This document shows, piece by piece, positions 28,299 to 36,618 of a DNA stretch of 64,000 nt (its first letter is position 1; each line of letters begins with the position of its first letter). The translations under genes were made by a program, and so were the position numbers. The stretch comes from Cryobacterium arcticum (GTDB lineage: Bacteria > Actinomycetota > Actinomycetes > Actinomycetales > Microbacteriaceae): assembly GCF_003185895.1 (NCBI RefSeq), contig NZ_QHLY01000012.1:1763844-1827843 (forward strand). Reading direction: 5' to 3'. A model generated the notes under the pieces. The model made no database searches. It worked only from the letters and a program-made list of their open reading frames with translations, and was not told the DNA's origin.

Positions 28299-29386
28299 TG
28301 ACCACCATGACCGTCTCCACCCCCGTGAGCAACTCCCTCACCGCCGGCAAACTGCCCAAGAACACTCCGCTGATGGTGCTCGCCGCCAGCTGGATTGTCG
28401 TGGGCGCCATTTTCGCCGTGGTCTTCATGTCCGGCGCCACCGAGTCGTACAACTGGGTGGGCACGCTGTTCTTCGGCACCGTGCTGTATTGCGTGGTGCT
28501 GTACCTGTTCTCGTACTTCGTCGAGGGCGTGCGCCGGGCCAAGGACCGCCTGGTCACTGCACTGGTCACCATTGCGTTCGTCGTGGCCCTGATCCCTCTG
28601 GTCTCGCTGGTGGGCACCACGCTCATCAACGGCCTGCCGGCCTTCCTCACCCCGACCTTCTTCACCGAGTCCCAGCGCAACGTCGTCGGCGCCGGCGGCG
28701 GCGCCCTGCACGCCATCGTGGGCACCCTGTTCGTCACCGGCCTCGCCACCCTGATCTCGGTGCCGATCGGGCTGCTCACCGCCATCTACCTCACCGAGTA
28801 CGGCCGCGGCCGGCTCGCCCGCGGCATCACCTTCTTCGTCGACGTGATGACCGGCATCCCCTCGATCGTGGCCGGCCTGTTCGCCTACGCGCTGTTCTCG
28901 CTCCTGTTCAACGACCCGGGCATCCGGTTCGGTTTCGGTGGGTCGGTGGCGCTGTCGGTGCTGATGATTCCCGTGGTGGTGCGCTCCAGCGAGGAGATGC
29001 TCAAGCTGGTGCCGAACGAGCTGCGTGAGGCCGCTTACGCGCTTGGCGTGCCGAAGTGGCTGACCATCGTGAAGGTGGTGCTGCCCACCTCGTTGGCGGG
29101 CATCGTGACGGGCATCATGATCTCGATCTCCCGGGTGATCGGCGAGACCGCTCCCCTGCTGATCATCGCCGGCTTCACCGCCAGCATGAACTACGACATG
29201 TTCAGCGAGCGGATGATGACCCTGCCGGTGTTCGTGTACAACCAGTACGCCAGCCAGGGCGCCGATTCGCAGGCCTACATCGATCGGGCCTGGGCCGGGG
29301 CGCTCACCCTGATCGTGATCGTGATGCTGCTCAACCTCGTTGCCCGGCTCGTCGCGCGCACCTTCTCCCCCAAACTCGGCCGCTGA
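28298..29386 (+). CDS. pstA: Phosphate ABC transporter permease PstA
   Basis: 362 residues from the ATG at 28298, with TGGAG 7-11 nt upstream; a TTG at 28295 is possible but unlikely. An extra N-terminal part with two membrane helices (about 28-80) precedes the conserved core. The core contains GLLTAIYLTEYGRG, MTGIPSIVAGLFAY, an EAA loop REAAYALGVPKWLTIVKVVLP and SRVIGETAPLLI. The extra helices are common in actinobacterial PstA. Confidence 0.94.
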   Translation: MTTMTVSTPVSNSLTAGKLPKNTPLMVLAASWIVVGAIFAVVFMSGATESYNWVGTLFFGTVLYCVVLYLFSYFVEGVRRAKDRLVTALVTIAFVVALIPLVSLVGTTLINGLPAFLTPTFFTESQRNVVGAGGGALHAIVGTLFVTGLATLISVPIGLLTAIYLTEYGRGRLARGITFFVDVMTGIPSIVAGLFAYALFSLLFNDPGIRFGFGGSVALSVLMIPVVVRSSEEMLKLVPNELREAAYALGVPKWLTIVKVVLPTSLAGIVTGIMISISRVIGETAPLLIIAGFTASMNYDMFSERMMTLPVFVYNQYASQGADSQAYIDRAWAGALTLIVIVMLLNLVARLVARTFSPKLGR

Positions 29387-29431
29387 CGCGCCCGCCCTGA
29401 CTTTCCAGCTTCACCAGATTCGAAGGAACAC

Positions 29432-30211
29432 ATGTCCAAGCGCATTGAAGTCAACGACCTCGACGTCTACTACAGCAAATTCCTCGCCGTCGAGGGCGTG
29501 TCTCTGACCATCGAACCACGCACCGTCACGGCCCTGATCGGGCCCAGCGGTTGTGGTAAGTCCACGTTCCTTCGCACGCTCAACCGCATGCACGAGGTCA
29601 TCCCCGGCGCCCACGTGGACGGTGAGGTGCTGATCGACGGCAACAACCTCTACGGCCCGGGCGTGGACCCGGTGCTCGTGCGACGCCAGGTGGGCATGGT
29701 GTTCCAGCGCCCCAACCCGTTCCCGACCATGTCGATCGGCGACAACGTGCTCGCCGGCGTGAAGCTTAACAACAAGCGCATGTCCAAGAGCGACGCGGAC
29801 GCGTTGATCGAGAAGTCGCTCAGCGGCGCGAACCTCTGGAACGAGGTCAAGGACCGCCTCGACAAGCCCGGCTCCAGCCTCTCCGGCGGCCAGCAGCAGC
29901 GCCTCTGCATCGCCCGCGCCATTGCCGTGCAGCCCGACGTGATCCTGATGGACGAGCCCTGCTCGGCGCTGGACCCGATCTCCACCCTCGCGATCGAGGA
30001 CCTCATCGAAGAGATGAAGGTGGACTACACGATCGTGATCGTGACGCACAACATGCAGCAGGCCTCACGGGTCTCCGACCGCACCGCGTTCTTCAACATC
30101 GCCGGCACCGGCAAGCCCGGCAAGTTGATCGAGTACGACGACACCACCACCATCTTCTCCAACCCCACCGTGCAGGCCACCGAGGACTACGTCTCCGGCC
30201 GCTTCGGCTAA
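29432..30211 (+). CDS. pstB: Phosphate ABC transporter ATPase PstB
   Basis: 259 residues. Walker [19 protein letters not shown]-loop [13 protein letters not shown], signature [15 protein letters not shown], Walker [15 protein letters not shown] and H-loop [14 protein letters not shown] are all present and PstB-specific in detail (RPNPFP, LNRMHE). It completes pstSCAB and powers high-affinity phosphate uptake. A terminator follows 21 nt after the stop. Confidence 0.96.
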   Translation: MSKRIEVNDLDVYYSKFLAVEGVSLTIEPRTVTALIGPSGCGKSTFLRTLNRMHEVIPGAHVDGEVLIDGNNLYGPGVDPVLVRRQVGMVFQRPNPFPTMSIGDNVLAGVKLNNKRMSKSDADALIEKSLSGANLWNEVKDRLDKPGSSLSGGQQQRLCIARAIAVQPDVILMDEPCSALDPISTLAIEDLIEEMKVDYTIVIVTHNMQQASRVSDRTAFFNIAGTGKPGKLIEYDDTTTIFSNPTVQATEDYVSGRFG

Positions 30212-30232
30212 ACCCGCACTCGCGTACACACA

Positions 30233-30269
30233 GAACGCCCGGTCGACCCCTCAGGTCGCCCGGGCGTTC
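30233..30269 (+). terminator. Terminator of the pst operon
   Basis: GAACGCCCGGTCGACC (30233-30248) pairs with GGTCGCCCGGGCGTTC (30254-30269) with one mismatch around a 5-nt loop, followed by TCTCGTC. Confidence 0.85.
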
Positions 30270-30307
30270 TCGTCCCTCCCCCTGGCGCCTGTGGCCCCAG
30301 TCGGGCC

Positions 30308-30442
30308 GCGAAAGCGGCCCAACGGTCACCACAGCACTCTCGAAGCAGCCACACCCCCGCTCTCGTGAACACCTCACCTCGCGAAAGCGGGCCAACGGTC
30401 ACCACGGAGGCCGCGAAGCAGCCACGGGGCCGCTTTCGCGAG
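30308..30442. repeat. Imperfect 73-bp-period repeat ending in a palindrome
   Basis: GCGAAAGCGGCCCAACGG with following TCACCAC (30308-30332) recurs at 30381-30405 with one mismatch, and both are followed by a CGAAGCAGCCAC word. GGCCGCTTTCGCGA near 30428-30441 is the reverse complement of the repeat start, so the second copy closes into a long hairpin. The stretch lies between convergent pstB and pabC and holds no gene that I can support. Confidence 0.7.
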
Positions 30443-30486
30443 AGCATCATCTCGCGGGAGGGCGTCCTCGGCCCGGGCTGCGGGCG

Positions 30487-31377
30487 TTAGGAGCCGGTGC
30501 GGGCCAGTAGGGACGCGTTCAGGGCGCGGGTGAACGCGAGGTCGCTGGGGAACTCCTGGCCGTCCAGAGCGGTCACTGCGACCGCCAGGCGCACGCTGGA
30601 GACCAGCCACGCCGCATCCGCCGCCCGGAGTTCGTCCACCGTGACGTCGCGGTACTCCACAGTCTCACCCCGCGCCTCGAGGTACTCGAACACGCTCTGC
30701 TGGGTTGTGCCGTGCAGGATGGCGCCGCTCGGCGCAGGGGTGATGTAGCGATCACCGATGCGCACGATGACGCTCGAGGTGGGGCCCTCCATCACGTAGC
30801 CGTCGTGGGTGAGGAAGATGGTGTCGTCGGCGCCGCGGCGCTTGGCCTCCCTCAGCGCGGCCATGTTGATGGCATAGCTCAGCGTCTTGGCGCCCATCAG
30901 CAGCCACGGTGCCTGCTCGGCCACACCACGCGGGTAGCCGCGATCGAGGGTGACCACGCGCACGCCCTGTTCGCGCACGGCGGTGAAGTCGGTGGCCCCG
31001 GTGGCGTGCAGCCAGGCGGTGGGCGCGGGCCCGTGCTCGACGCCGCGGCTGAGTACGAACTTGAGCGCCAGCTCGCCCTCGGCGGGAATGCGTGCGACCG
31101 TGTACGCGATCGCAGCCCGCCACTGGGCCGGGTTGGGCACCGGCAGGTCGCAGATCTGGGCGGAGTTGATGAGCCGGCTGATGTGCGGCTCCACCTCCTG
31201 CGGGTGCCCGTTGACCACGCTGAGGGTCTCGAAGATGCCGTCGCCGCGCTGGGTGCTCAGCTCGGCGACCCGCAGCGCCGGGGCGCCGGAGTCGATCTCA
31301 TGGAACGTGTCGACGAAGTCGGTTCGGGTGGAGTCGGCCGGCTCCGGGTCGATGAGCAGCGTGAACGGCAGGGTCAT
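30487..31377 (-). CDS. pabC: Aminotransferase class IV, 4-amino-4-deoxychorismate lyase-like
   Basis: 296 residues. The class IV PLP fold is shown by RGDGIFETLSVVNG near residue 44 and by the likely PLP Lys in LLMGAKTLSYAINMAA. DDTIFLTHDGYVMEGPTSSVIV and SGAILHGTTQQSVFEYL form the family's substrate and phosphate-binding segments. PabC cleaves aminodeoxychorismate to p-aminobenzoate for folate. Branched-chain or D-amino acid transaminase is the main alternative, since the family is hard to split by sequence alone. Confidence 0.75.
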   Translation of the reverse strand: MTLPFTLLIDPEPADSTRTDFVDTFHEIDSGAPALRVAELSTQRGDGIFETLSVVNGHPQEVEPHISRLINSAQICDLPVPNPAQWRAAIAYTVARIPAEGELALKFVLSRGVEHGPAPTAWLHATGATDFTAVREQGVRVVTLDRGYPRGVAEQAPWLLMGAKTLSYAINMAALREAKRRGADDTIFLTHDGYVMEGPTSSVIVRIGDRYITPAPSGAILHGTTQQSVFEYLEARGETVEYRDVTVDELRAADAAWLVSSVRLAVAVTALDGQEFPSDLAFTRALNASLLARTGS

Positions 31378-31420
31378 GTACCGAGACTACCCACTGGCCC
31401 TGTCCTCGACGAGCCTGCGC

Positions 31421-31475
31421 GAACCGGCAGTTGGGGGCAGTGCCGGGCCGTACAACTGCTCCCAATTGCCCTCTC
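31421..31475. repeat. Intergenic palindrome, CAGTTG family copy 2
   Basis: GGCAGTTGGGGGCAGT pairs with ACTGCTCCCAATTGCC in an imperfect hairpin flanked by CGA/TCG. It shares the GGCAGTTGnGGGCAGT core with 9010-9064. Confidence 0.6.
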
Positions 31476-31492
31476 GGCGAGAGCGACCCCAG

Positions 31493-31549
31493 CGAGAGGA
31501 CAGTTCGGCACAGTGCGGGGCAGGATTACTGCCCCCAACTGCCTTCTCG
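31493..31549. repeat. Intergenic palindrome, CAGTTG family copy 3
   Basis: CGAGAGGACAGTT (31493-31505) faces AACTGCCTTCTCG (31537-31549), with inner CAGT/ACTG pairing. It is adjacent to copy 2, between the pabC start and the rskA stop, in a region with no gene. Confidence 0.55.
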
Positions 31550-31569
31550 TCGGGGCGAACAGGCGCTGG

Positions 31570-32490
31570 CTAGCTCTGGATGGCCACGATCGGGTCGGTG
31601 GTGGGCTGGTCGGAACCGCCCGCCGGCTCGACGGTGACGCCCACGGTGTCACCCGCCGTCATGGTGCCGTCGAGCACCCGCCAGGAGGTGCCAGAGCCGG
31701 TGGAGTCGAACGTGCCGGCCGAGATCGGGCCGCCCTCGCCGATGTACCAGAGCTGGTAGTCCTGGTCGTCGCCCAGGGCAGGCAGGTCGTCGACGATGAT
31801 CGCCGACAGGCCCAGCTCCCCCGACCAGACCAGGGTAGCTTCCTGGCCGTCGGCGGTCTCGGTCGACGCCCGCTGGGTGTCGGGGGCCGCGTTGATCTCG
31901 GCCAGGCTGGCGGCCTGCTGATCGGCGAACTGATCGTTCGGGTTGCCGTAGATGGCCTGCCCGGCGAAGGTTCCACCCACGAACAGTGCCACGGCAGCGG
32001 CCGCGGCCACGAGGTAGCCCGCCGGGCGCTGGAACCAGCGACGCTGGGCGCGTTCGCCCGCTGAGGTGCGTGGAGCCGCGTTCGGCGCCGCCGGAGCGGC
32101 AGTGGGCGCGGTGGCGTCGGAAGCCTTGGGGACCGCCGTGAGGGGCGCGCCGGGAGCCGGCGGCGCATCCGTGACTGCCGGACTGTCGGCAGCCGGTTGC
32201 GCCGGAGCGCTCAGCGGCGGCAGCTGCGGGGTGGAAGCCAGCTTGGCCATCAGGCTCGCCTTGAGCGCGCTGGAGGGCTGCACAGGGGCTGCGGAGAGGC
32301 CAAGGGCCACGGCGGTGTCGCTGAGCTCTGCCGCCTCGATCCGGGCCTGCTCTGAGCGCTCGAGGTAGCGCTCGTACTCTGCGGCCTCCTCGGCGCTGAG
32401 CGCGTGCAGGGCGTAGGCACCGGCCAGGTCGGCCGGATTGTCGGTGGAACCGTTGCCGGTCACGTTGTCAGACTGGTCGCGGTCGGTCAT
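31570..32490 (-). CDS. rskA: Anti-sigma factor, RskA-like
   Basis: 306 residues. An N-terminal cytoplasmic anti-sigma domain starts DLAGAYALHALSAEEAAEYE, the usual RskA/ZAS beginning but without the HxxxCxxC zinc motif. An Ala/Pro-rich linker follows (about 105-160), then one membrane helix (GYLVAAAAAVALFVGGTF, about 170-190) and an extracytoplasmic RskA domain with YQLWYIGEGGPISAG. It should hold the co-encoded sigma factor at the membrane until the protein is proteolysed. It overlaps sigK by 4 nt. Confidence 0.88.
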   Translation of the reverse strand: MTDRDQSDNVTGNGSTDNPADLAGAYALHALSAEEAAEYERYLERSEQARIEAAELSDTAVALGLSAAPVQPSSALKASLMAKLASTPQLPPLSAPAQPAADSPAVTDAPPAPGAPLTAVPKASDATAPTAAPAAPNAAPRTSAGERAQRRWFQRPAGYLVAAAAAVALFVGGTFAGQAIYGNPNDQFADQQAASLAEINAAPDTQRASTETADGQEATLVWSGELGLSAIIVDDLPALGDDQDYQLWYIGEGGPISAGTFDSTGSGTSWRVLDGTMTAGDTVGVTVEPAGGSDQPTTDPIVAIQS

Positions 32491-33068
32491 GACGCCACCC
32501 CCAATTCATCTCGCAGCCGGATTAACCCGTCGCGCAACCGGGTTTTCACGGTGCCGAGCGGGATGTGGAGGAACTCGGCGACCTCACGGTGACTGTAACC
32601 GCTGAAGTACGACAAGCTCACGGCTTGTCGTTGCAGTTCGGTCAGTCTGGACATCGCCTTCTCCACCCTTTCGTGCTCAATGCGCACCTCGACGGTTTCG
32701 GCGACGTGGTCGTACGGCACCGCAAGGTCGCGGATGCCGATTTTGGTATCCCGTTCGCGGCCGGCCTGCGACGACCGAATCCGGTCGATCGCACGTCGGT
32801 GCGCCATGGTCATGATCCAGGTCGAGGCCCCGCCACGCTGCGACTCGTACCGCGAAGCCGTCTGCCAGATCTCCAGGAAAATCTCCTGGGTCACTTCTTC
32901 CGACTGGGCGTGATCGATCAGCACGCGCTTGACCAAGCCAAGCACCCGCGGAGCGATCTGGTCGTACAGCTCTCCGAACGCCGCCTCGTCCCCTCCGGCT
33001 ACACGGGCGAGCAGCTCTTCTTTCGAAGGCGCTGTCGACGCGGCGTCGAGGTTGAATTCAGCAGTCAT
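32487..33068 (-). CDS. sigK: ECF RNA polymerase sigma factor, SigK-like
   Basis: 193 residues from the ATG at 33068; an ATG at 33080 would add four residues and neither has a clear SD. Region 2 shows FGELYDQIAPRVLGLVKRV, EEVTQEIFLEIWQ and STWIMTMAHRRAIDRIRS. Region 4 shows LTELQRQAVSLSYFSGYSHREVAEF and GTVKTRLRDGLIRLRD. The pairing with an RskA-like anti-sigma gene downstream is the SigK arrangement. Target genes cannot be told from this window. Confidence 0.9.
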   Translation of the reverse strand: MTAEFNLDAASTAPSKEELLARVAGGDEAAFGELYDQIAPRVLGLVKRVLIDHAQSEEVTQEIFLEIWQTASRYESQRGGASTWIMTMAHRRAIDRIRSSQAGRERDTKIGIRDLAVPYDHVAETVEVRIEHERVEKAMSRLTELQRQAVSLSYFSGYSHREVAEFLHIPLGTVKTRLRDGLIRLRDELGVAS

Positions 33069-33202
33069 GAGATCCAGCATGTCAGGTCCAGTTCCCTTCC
33101 ATGCAGAGGGTTCGGTACCGAGTCCCCGTTGGATTGGTCTGGAGCGAAAGATGTTGTAGGCCTGTGACCTGCGCTGGGCGCGGGACGTGCGGGCAGAATG
33201 AA

Positions 33203-33282
33203 GGCCGGACCGCAGAACGCCTCTCGGCGCGAGGCCGTTCTAGACGGCGAATATTGGAGCCCGGGGTTACTGCGGTCCGGCC
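33203..33282. repeat. 80-bp element with 13-bp perfect inverted ends
   Basis: GGCCGGACCGCAG (33203-33215) and CTGCGGTCCGGCC (33270-33282) are exact reverse complements flanking 54 bp, with a nested GAACGCCTC/GAGGCCGTTC imperfect pair. It lies upstream of sigK and downstream of the hypothetical gene at 33360. It could be a terminator of the latter, or a tiny non-coding repeat. The rest of 33081-33359 shows no gene. Confidence 0.55.
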
Positions 33283-33359
33283 AGCATCAAGTGTAAACGA
33301 CAACCGACGGATGTTCATTCCCGCAGGTGTCGAGACTCAGGATCTTTTCGGCCGGGGCC

Positions 33360-33989
33360 CTATTCGAGCGAGTCGCTGCGCCACAACCGGGCGCAGGAGG
33401 CGAATTCCTGGGCGGTGGTGGAGAACCGCAGCGCCCGCGTGGTGAGTTCGCTGGATCGGCCGGGCTCGGTGGTGTCGAAGTCGTCGGCGACGCTGGCGCA
33501 GCCGGCGCCGATTACCCGGCAGAACGCGGCTGCCCGGTCCAGGGCGATGGCGAAGTCGCCGGTGAACAGGCCGCGCAGGATCTCGTCGGCCAGCAGGATG
33601 ATCTCGGCCGGCCCGGTGGGCACCGCGGCGCCCGCGACGACCGGGTCGATGGTCACGGCCACGTCGATACCGCGCTGATACAGGTAGGCCGTGCCCTCGG
33701 CATCCTGCCGGATCAGCAGGCGCACGAGGTAGATGCGCCAGAGCGCGCCGGGCAGGCTGCGCGGTGTGGCCCGCGACCAGAGTTCGGCGACGGCGTCGAT
33801 GCCGTGTTCGTCGGTGTAGCCCACCAGGCGTTCGACGACGTCGGGGTCTGGGCTGTCCCGCACTCGTGCGAGCAGCGCCTGCGCCGTCTCGTGCGCGATG
33901 CGGCTAATCTGCGCCGGGTCTTCGCCGCCCTTGATCGACTCGAACTTCGAGCCGGAAAATTGGGTGGGCTTGTGGAAATCGTCGGCCAT
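33360..33989 (-). CDS. Conserved hypothetical actinobacterial protein
   Basis: 209 residues from the ATG at 33989, with AGGAGGA upstream; the longer frame to 34085 lacks an SD. The protein is mostly helical and cytosolic, with no membrane segment. The stretches DPAQISRIAHETAQALLARV and RSLPGALWRIYLVRLLIRQD look conserved to me from other Microbacteriaceae, where such proteins are called hypothetical. I do not assign a function. It is the last chromosomal gene before tRNA-Lys and the integrated element. Confidence 0.7.
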   Translation of the reverse strand: MADDFHKPTQFSGSKFESIKGGEDPAQISRIAHETAQALLARVRDSPDPDVVERLVGYTDEHGIDAVAELWSRATPRSLPGALWRIYLVRLLIRQDAEGTAYLYQRGIDVAVTIDPVVAGAAVPTGPAEIILLADEILRGLFTGDFAIALDRAAAFCRVIGAGCASVADDFDTTEPGRSSELTTRALRFSTTAQEFASCARLWRSDSLE

Positions 33990-34145
33990 CACGCTCCTCC
34001 TGGCTGTGTCGGTGTCGGCGGCAGCTGCGGCGCCGGGTGTGGGGTGGTGATTGTGCGAGTCGGGTGTTCGGGCCGGCTGCATCACTGGATGCCTCCACGC
34101 TAGTCACAAAAACCGTCGCGCAATCCACGCTAAGTTATTAACCGC

Positions 34146-34221
34146 GGGCCTCTAGCTCAGTTGGTAGAGCAAAGGACTTTTAATCCTTGGGTCGTCGGTT
34201 CGAGCCCGACGGGGCCCACCA
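34146..34221 (+). tRNA. tRNA-Lys (anticodon UUU), integration target
   Basis: The acceptor GGGCCTC/GGGGCCC, the D-arm TAGCTCAGTTGGTAGAGC, the anticodon arm AAGGA-CTTTTAA-TCCTT and the T-arm with GGTTCGAGCCC are intact, and CCA is encoded at 34219-34221. The anticodon is TTT. Its 3' part (34177-34219) is duplicated at 45571-45613, so the integrated element regenerates a complete tRNA gene at its left end. Confidence 0.96.
34177..34219 (+). other. attL core (tRNA-Lys 3' part)
   Basis: 43 bp from CTTTTAATCC in the anticodon loop to GGGGCCCAC at the acceptor end, identical to 45571-45613. Strand-exchange occurs somewhere within it; tyrosine integrases of this kind often cut in the anticodon loop. 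Confidence 0.9.
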
Positions 34222-34267
34222 TAGTTTCACTGGGAAGCGGGTTTCTACCGCTGGCTGCCAGCGGGGG

Positions 34268-34287
34268 AAACCCCTCCGAAACCCCTC
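34268..34287 (+). repeat. Probable integrase arm-type site, left
   Basis: AAACCCCTCCGAAACCCCTC lies about 50 bp inside attL. Almost the same word (one C fewer in the first run) occurs at 45398-45417 inside attR. The CCGAAACCCCTC unit is itself repetitive. Position at both ends suggests integrase arm or Xis sites. Confidence 0.5.
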
Positions 34288-34291
34288 GTTA

Positions 34292-35191
34292 CTAATCGAG
34301 ATCAGTGTCTACCCACCGCGTCACCTCAGCGGTGACTGTTTTCTGAATCTGGAACGCATCAAAAGACTTGTAAAGCTTGTGCGCGAGATCCGACGGCATC
34401 GTGGGAAGGCCCTTTTCCTTCAGGAGCAGAACTCTTTTTTGCTTGGCCATCATGTATCCGACTTCCAGTGCGACATTCGGATTCGAACTTCGCGAATGCA
34501 TGTCCTCATAGACCGCGATGCCGAAGTTGCAGCACGTCAGATAGACCTCGATGTTCGCCCAAAGGTCGTCGGCGTAGTCCTTTTGGTCCGCTCGCACGCA
34601 GTGCAGTCCACGGTCGTGGAGCGCGGCCGCAATGGAGGCATAGACCTCCTCCAGCTGAGGCGACGGGTTAAAGCTCATCATCACGAAAAAATTCTTGGAT
34701 GGCTCTGGATGGTCCCGCAAGAACCTCTCGAAGTTCGGTTGAAGATGCTCCAGTCCGGACGTCCCGCTGAGACGGCCAAGCGTCTGGGACCGTTTTACTT
34801 CGTCCACGTGGGATTGCACCGCCTTCTTGATTTGAGCCGCCCGCGCCGCTCCGGAGGACTTCCAGGGGAGCTGGACTGTGGCCTCAATGTCGCGCTGTCG
34901 CGCAAGCTTCATCACCTTGGTGAACTCAGACATTGACCAAAGATCGACAGTGTCCTGCATGAGATGGAACTCGGTGAAGCCACCCGAGTTCCTTTCGAAA
35001 ACGACGATCGCTTTGTTGCGGTCGGTCATTGCCAAAAGATTCCAAGGCCGCCATAGCGGTGATTCGAATATATTGATGCCCTCGCGCTCCAGCGCCACCT
35101 CAACGGCCTCGGCAAATTCATCTACGACCGAGCAGAGAATCGTTTCGTCAGAATCGGTCATATTGCCGGTACGGTGCGACATGCCTTGCAT
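34292..35191 (-). CDS. Predicted TIR-like effector protein
   Basis: 299 residues from the ATG at 35191; a GTG at 35203 and an ATG at 35161 are alternatives and no start has a strong SD. The N-terminal 150 residues are unrecognised. The C-terminal domain (about 166-299) has the TIR-like/nucleotide-processing pattern: FFVMMSF as first strand, HCVRADQ, IAVYED, then SSNPNVALEVGYMMA with a candidate catalytic Glu243, and RVLLLKEK. In this superfamily that Glu commonly serves NAD or nucleotide hydrolysis. It diverges from the ATPase gene at 35338 and lies at the element's cargo end. I infer a nucleotide-depleting defence effector; no enzymatic activity is shown by sequence alone. Confidence 0.65.
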   Translation of the reverse strand: MQGMSHRTGNMTDSDETILCSVVDEFAEAVEVALEREGINIFESPLWRPWNLLAMTDRNKAIVVFERNSGGFTEFHLMQDTVDLWSMSEFTKVMKLARQRDIEATVQLPWKSSGAARAAQIKKAVQSHVDEVKRSQTLGRLSGTSGLEHLQPNFERFLRDHPEPSKNFFVMMSFNPSPQLEEVYASIAAALHDRGLHCVRADQKDYADDLWANIEVYLTCCNFGIAVYEDMHSRSSNPNVALEVGYMMAKQKRVLLLKEKGLPTMPSDLAHKLYKSFDAFQIQKTVTAEVTRWVDTDLD

Positions 35192-35337
35192 CGTGATTCC
35201 CACTTCAGGCCGCCATTCCCCTAGTCCGCTGCCTCACCTTATCGTCCTGCCAAGACCAGCCAGTTGTGACGGTGAATGTGCATCTGACCGGTAGATTGGC
35301 GACGAGCAGTGATCAGCTCCACAAACAAGGGACAGCA

Positions 35338-36618
35338 GTGCGCGCACCGGAACTTTCTCTATTCGACGTTTTTGGCGTCTCCCGCGAAATCCCGCTCAAC
35401 TACGTCGTACGAGAGAAGGTCGACGGCGTCTTTCTGGATGCGCTTACACAGCACAAGCACCTTGTAATTCATGGGAGCTCGAAGCAGGGGAAGACGAGCC
35501 TTCGCAAGCACACGTTGCCGTCAACTGATTACATCATCGTCACCTGCTCTAACAAATGGAACTTAGCTGAGCTGCATGCAGCCATACTCAAGGCCGCCGG
35601 TTACAAACTTGAGGGGACGACGATTCGTACCACCTCCGGTGATCTGAAAGTGAACGCCAAACTGGGCGCAAAACTCAAATTGCCGTTCATCGGTGATGCC
35701 GGGGCAGAGGTTGGCACTGAAGCGAGTGAAGCCACGGCCCGATCTGAAGCCGAAACGTCCCTTGAACTGGATGCCGCTGATGTGAATGACATCATCGATG
35801 CCCTTGACAAGTCCAATTCACCGAAACGAATTGTCCTTGAAGACTTCCACTACCTACCAGAGGAAACTCAAACCGACTTCGCCGTCGCGCTCAAGGCATT
35901 CCATGAAGATTCGGCTTACTGCTTCATCGTGGTCGGTGTCTGGTTGGACGAGAATCGTCTCCTTCAACACAACGGCGATCTCGGGGGACGGCTCCTGTCG
36001 GTCAACGCTGACAAATGGACTGTCGAGGAGCTGAAGTCCGTCATGAACGTTGGCAGCGCACAACTGAATATCAAATTCACTCCTCAGTTTATGGATTCTC
36101 TTATCGACGGTTCCCTCTCCAGCGTCTGGATTGTGCAGGAGGTGTGCAAGCTCGCGTGTGAGCGCGCCGGGGTCTATGCCACTCAAGAGAATTGCGTAGT
36201 GATCGATGACGATGTTCCCGCATTGATAACCCAAGTCGTTAATCAAGACACGGCGCGCTATGTGGGCTTTCTCTCCCGTTTTGCAGGCGGCATTCAAAAC
36301 ACGCGGCTCGAAATGTTCCGATGGATTCTGATGTCTGTATTGCTCGCGGAGTTGGAAGATCTGACCCGAGGACTGACCTATGGATGGCTCACACAGACGA
36401 TCAACATGCATCACCCGACAGCTCCCGTTAACGCAGGAAACATCACGCAGGCATTGCAGTCCACGGCTTCCCTGCAGCTCGTACACATGAAGCTGAAGCC
36501 CATCATTCTTGATTACAACCAGACTGCAAGGCGGCTCACCGTGGTGGACAGAAGCTTCATGATCTGGCTGCAGCACCAAGATCGCGCCGCGCTGATCTCG
36601 GAACTCGAATTAAGCTGA
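35338..36618 (+). CDS. STAND/AAA-type ATPase paired with the TIR-like gene
   Basis: 426 residues from the GTG at 35338, chosen because AAGGGA lies 6-12 nt upstream; a GTG at 35266 lacks an SD. Walker A is HGSSKQGKTS (G46, K52, T53) and Walker B is RIVLEDFHYL (E168-D169). An unusual Lys/Ala/Glu-rich insertion lies between them (about 101-145, KVNAKLGAKLKLPF...). A sensor-like YCFIVVGVWLDEN follows, and a helical, winged-helix-like C-terminus ends the protein. It looks like a switch ATPase of the STAND/Cdc6-like type. Base composition looks visibly more AT-rich than the chromosome. Its 3' end overlaps the integrase 3' end by 9 nt. Confidence 0.65.
   Translation: MRAPELSLFDVFGVSREIPLNYVVREKVDGVFLDALTQHKHLVIHGSSKQGKTSLRKHTLPSTDYIIVTCSNKWNLAELHAAILKAAGYKLEGTTIRTTSGDLKVNAKLGAKLKLPFIGDAGAEVGTEASEATARSEAETSLELDAADVNDIIDALDKSNSPKRIVLEDFHYLPEETQTDFAVALKAFHEDSAYCFIVVGVWLDENRLLQHNGDLGGRLLSVNADKWTVEELKSVMNVGSAQLNIKFTPQFMDSLIDGSLSSVWIVQEVCKLACERAGVYATQENCVVIDDDVPALITQVVNQDTARYVGFLSRFAGGIQNTRLEMFRWILMSVLLAELEDLTRGLTYGWLTQTINMHHPTAPVNAGNITQALQSTASLQLVHMKLKPIILDYNQTARRLTVVDRSFMIWLQHQDRAALISELELS

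Noticed and set aside
33082..33318. 78-codon minus frame upstream of sigK
   Set aside because: Arg/Pro/Thr-rich, no SD, and it runs through the inverted-repeat element.
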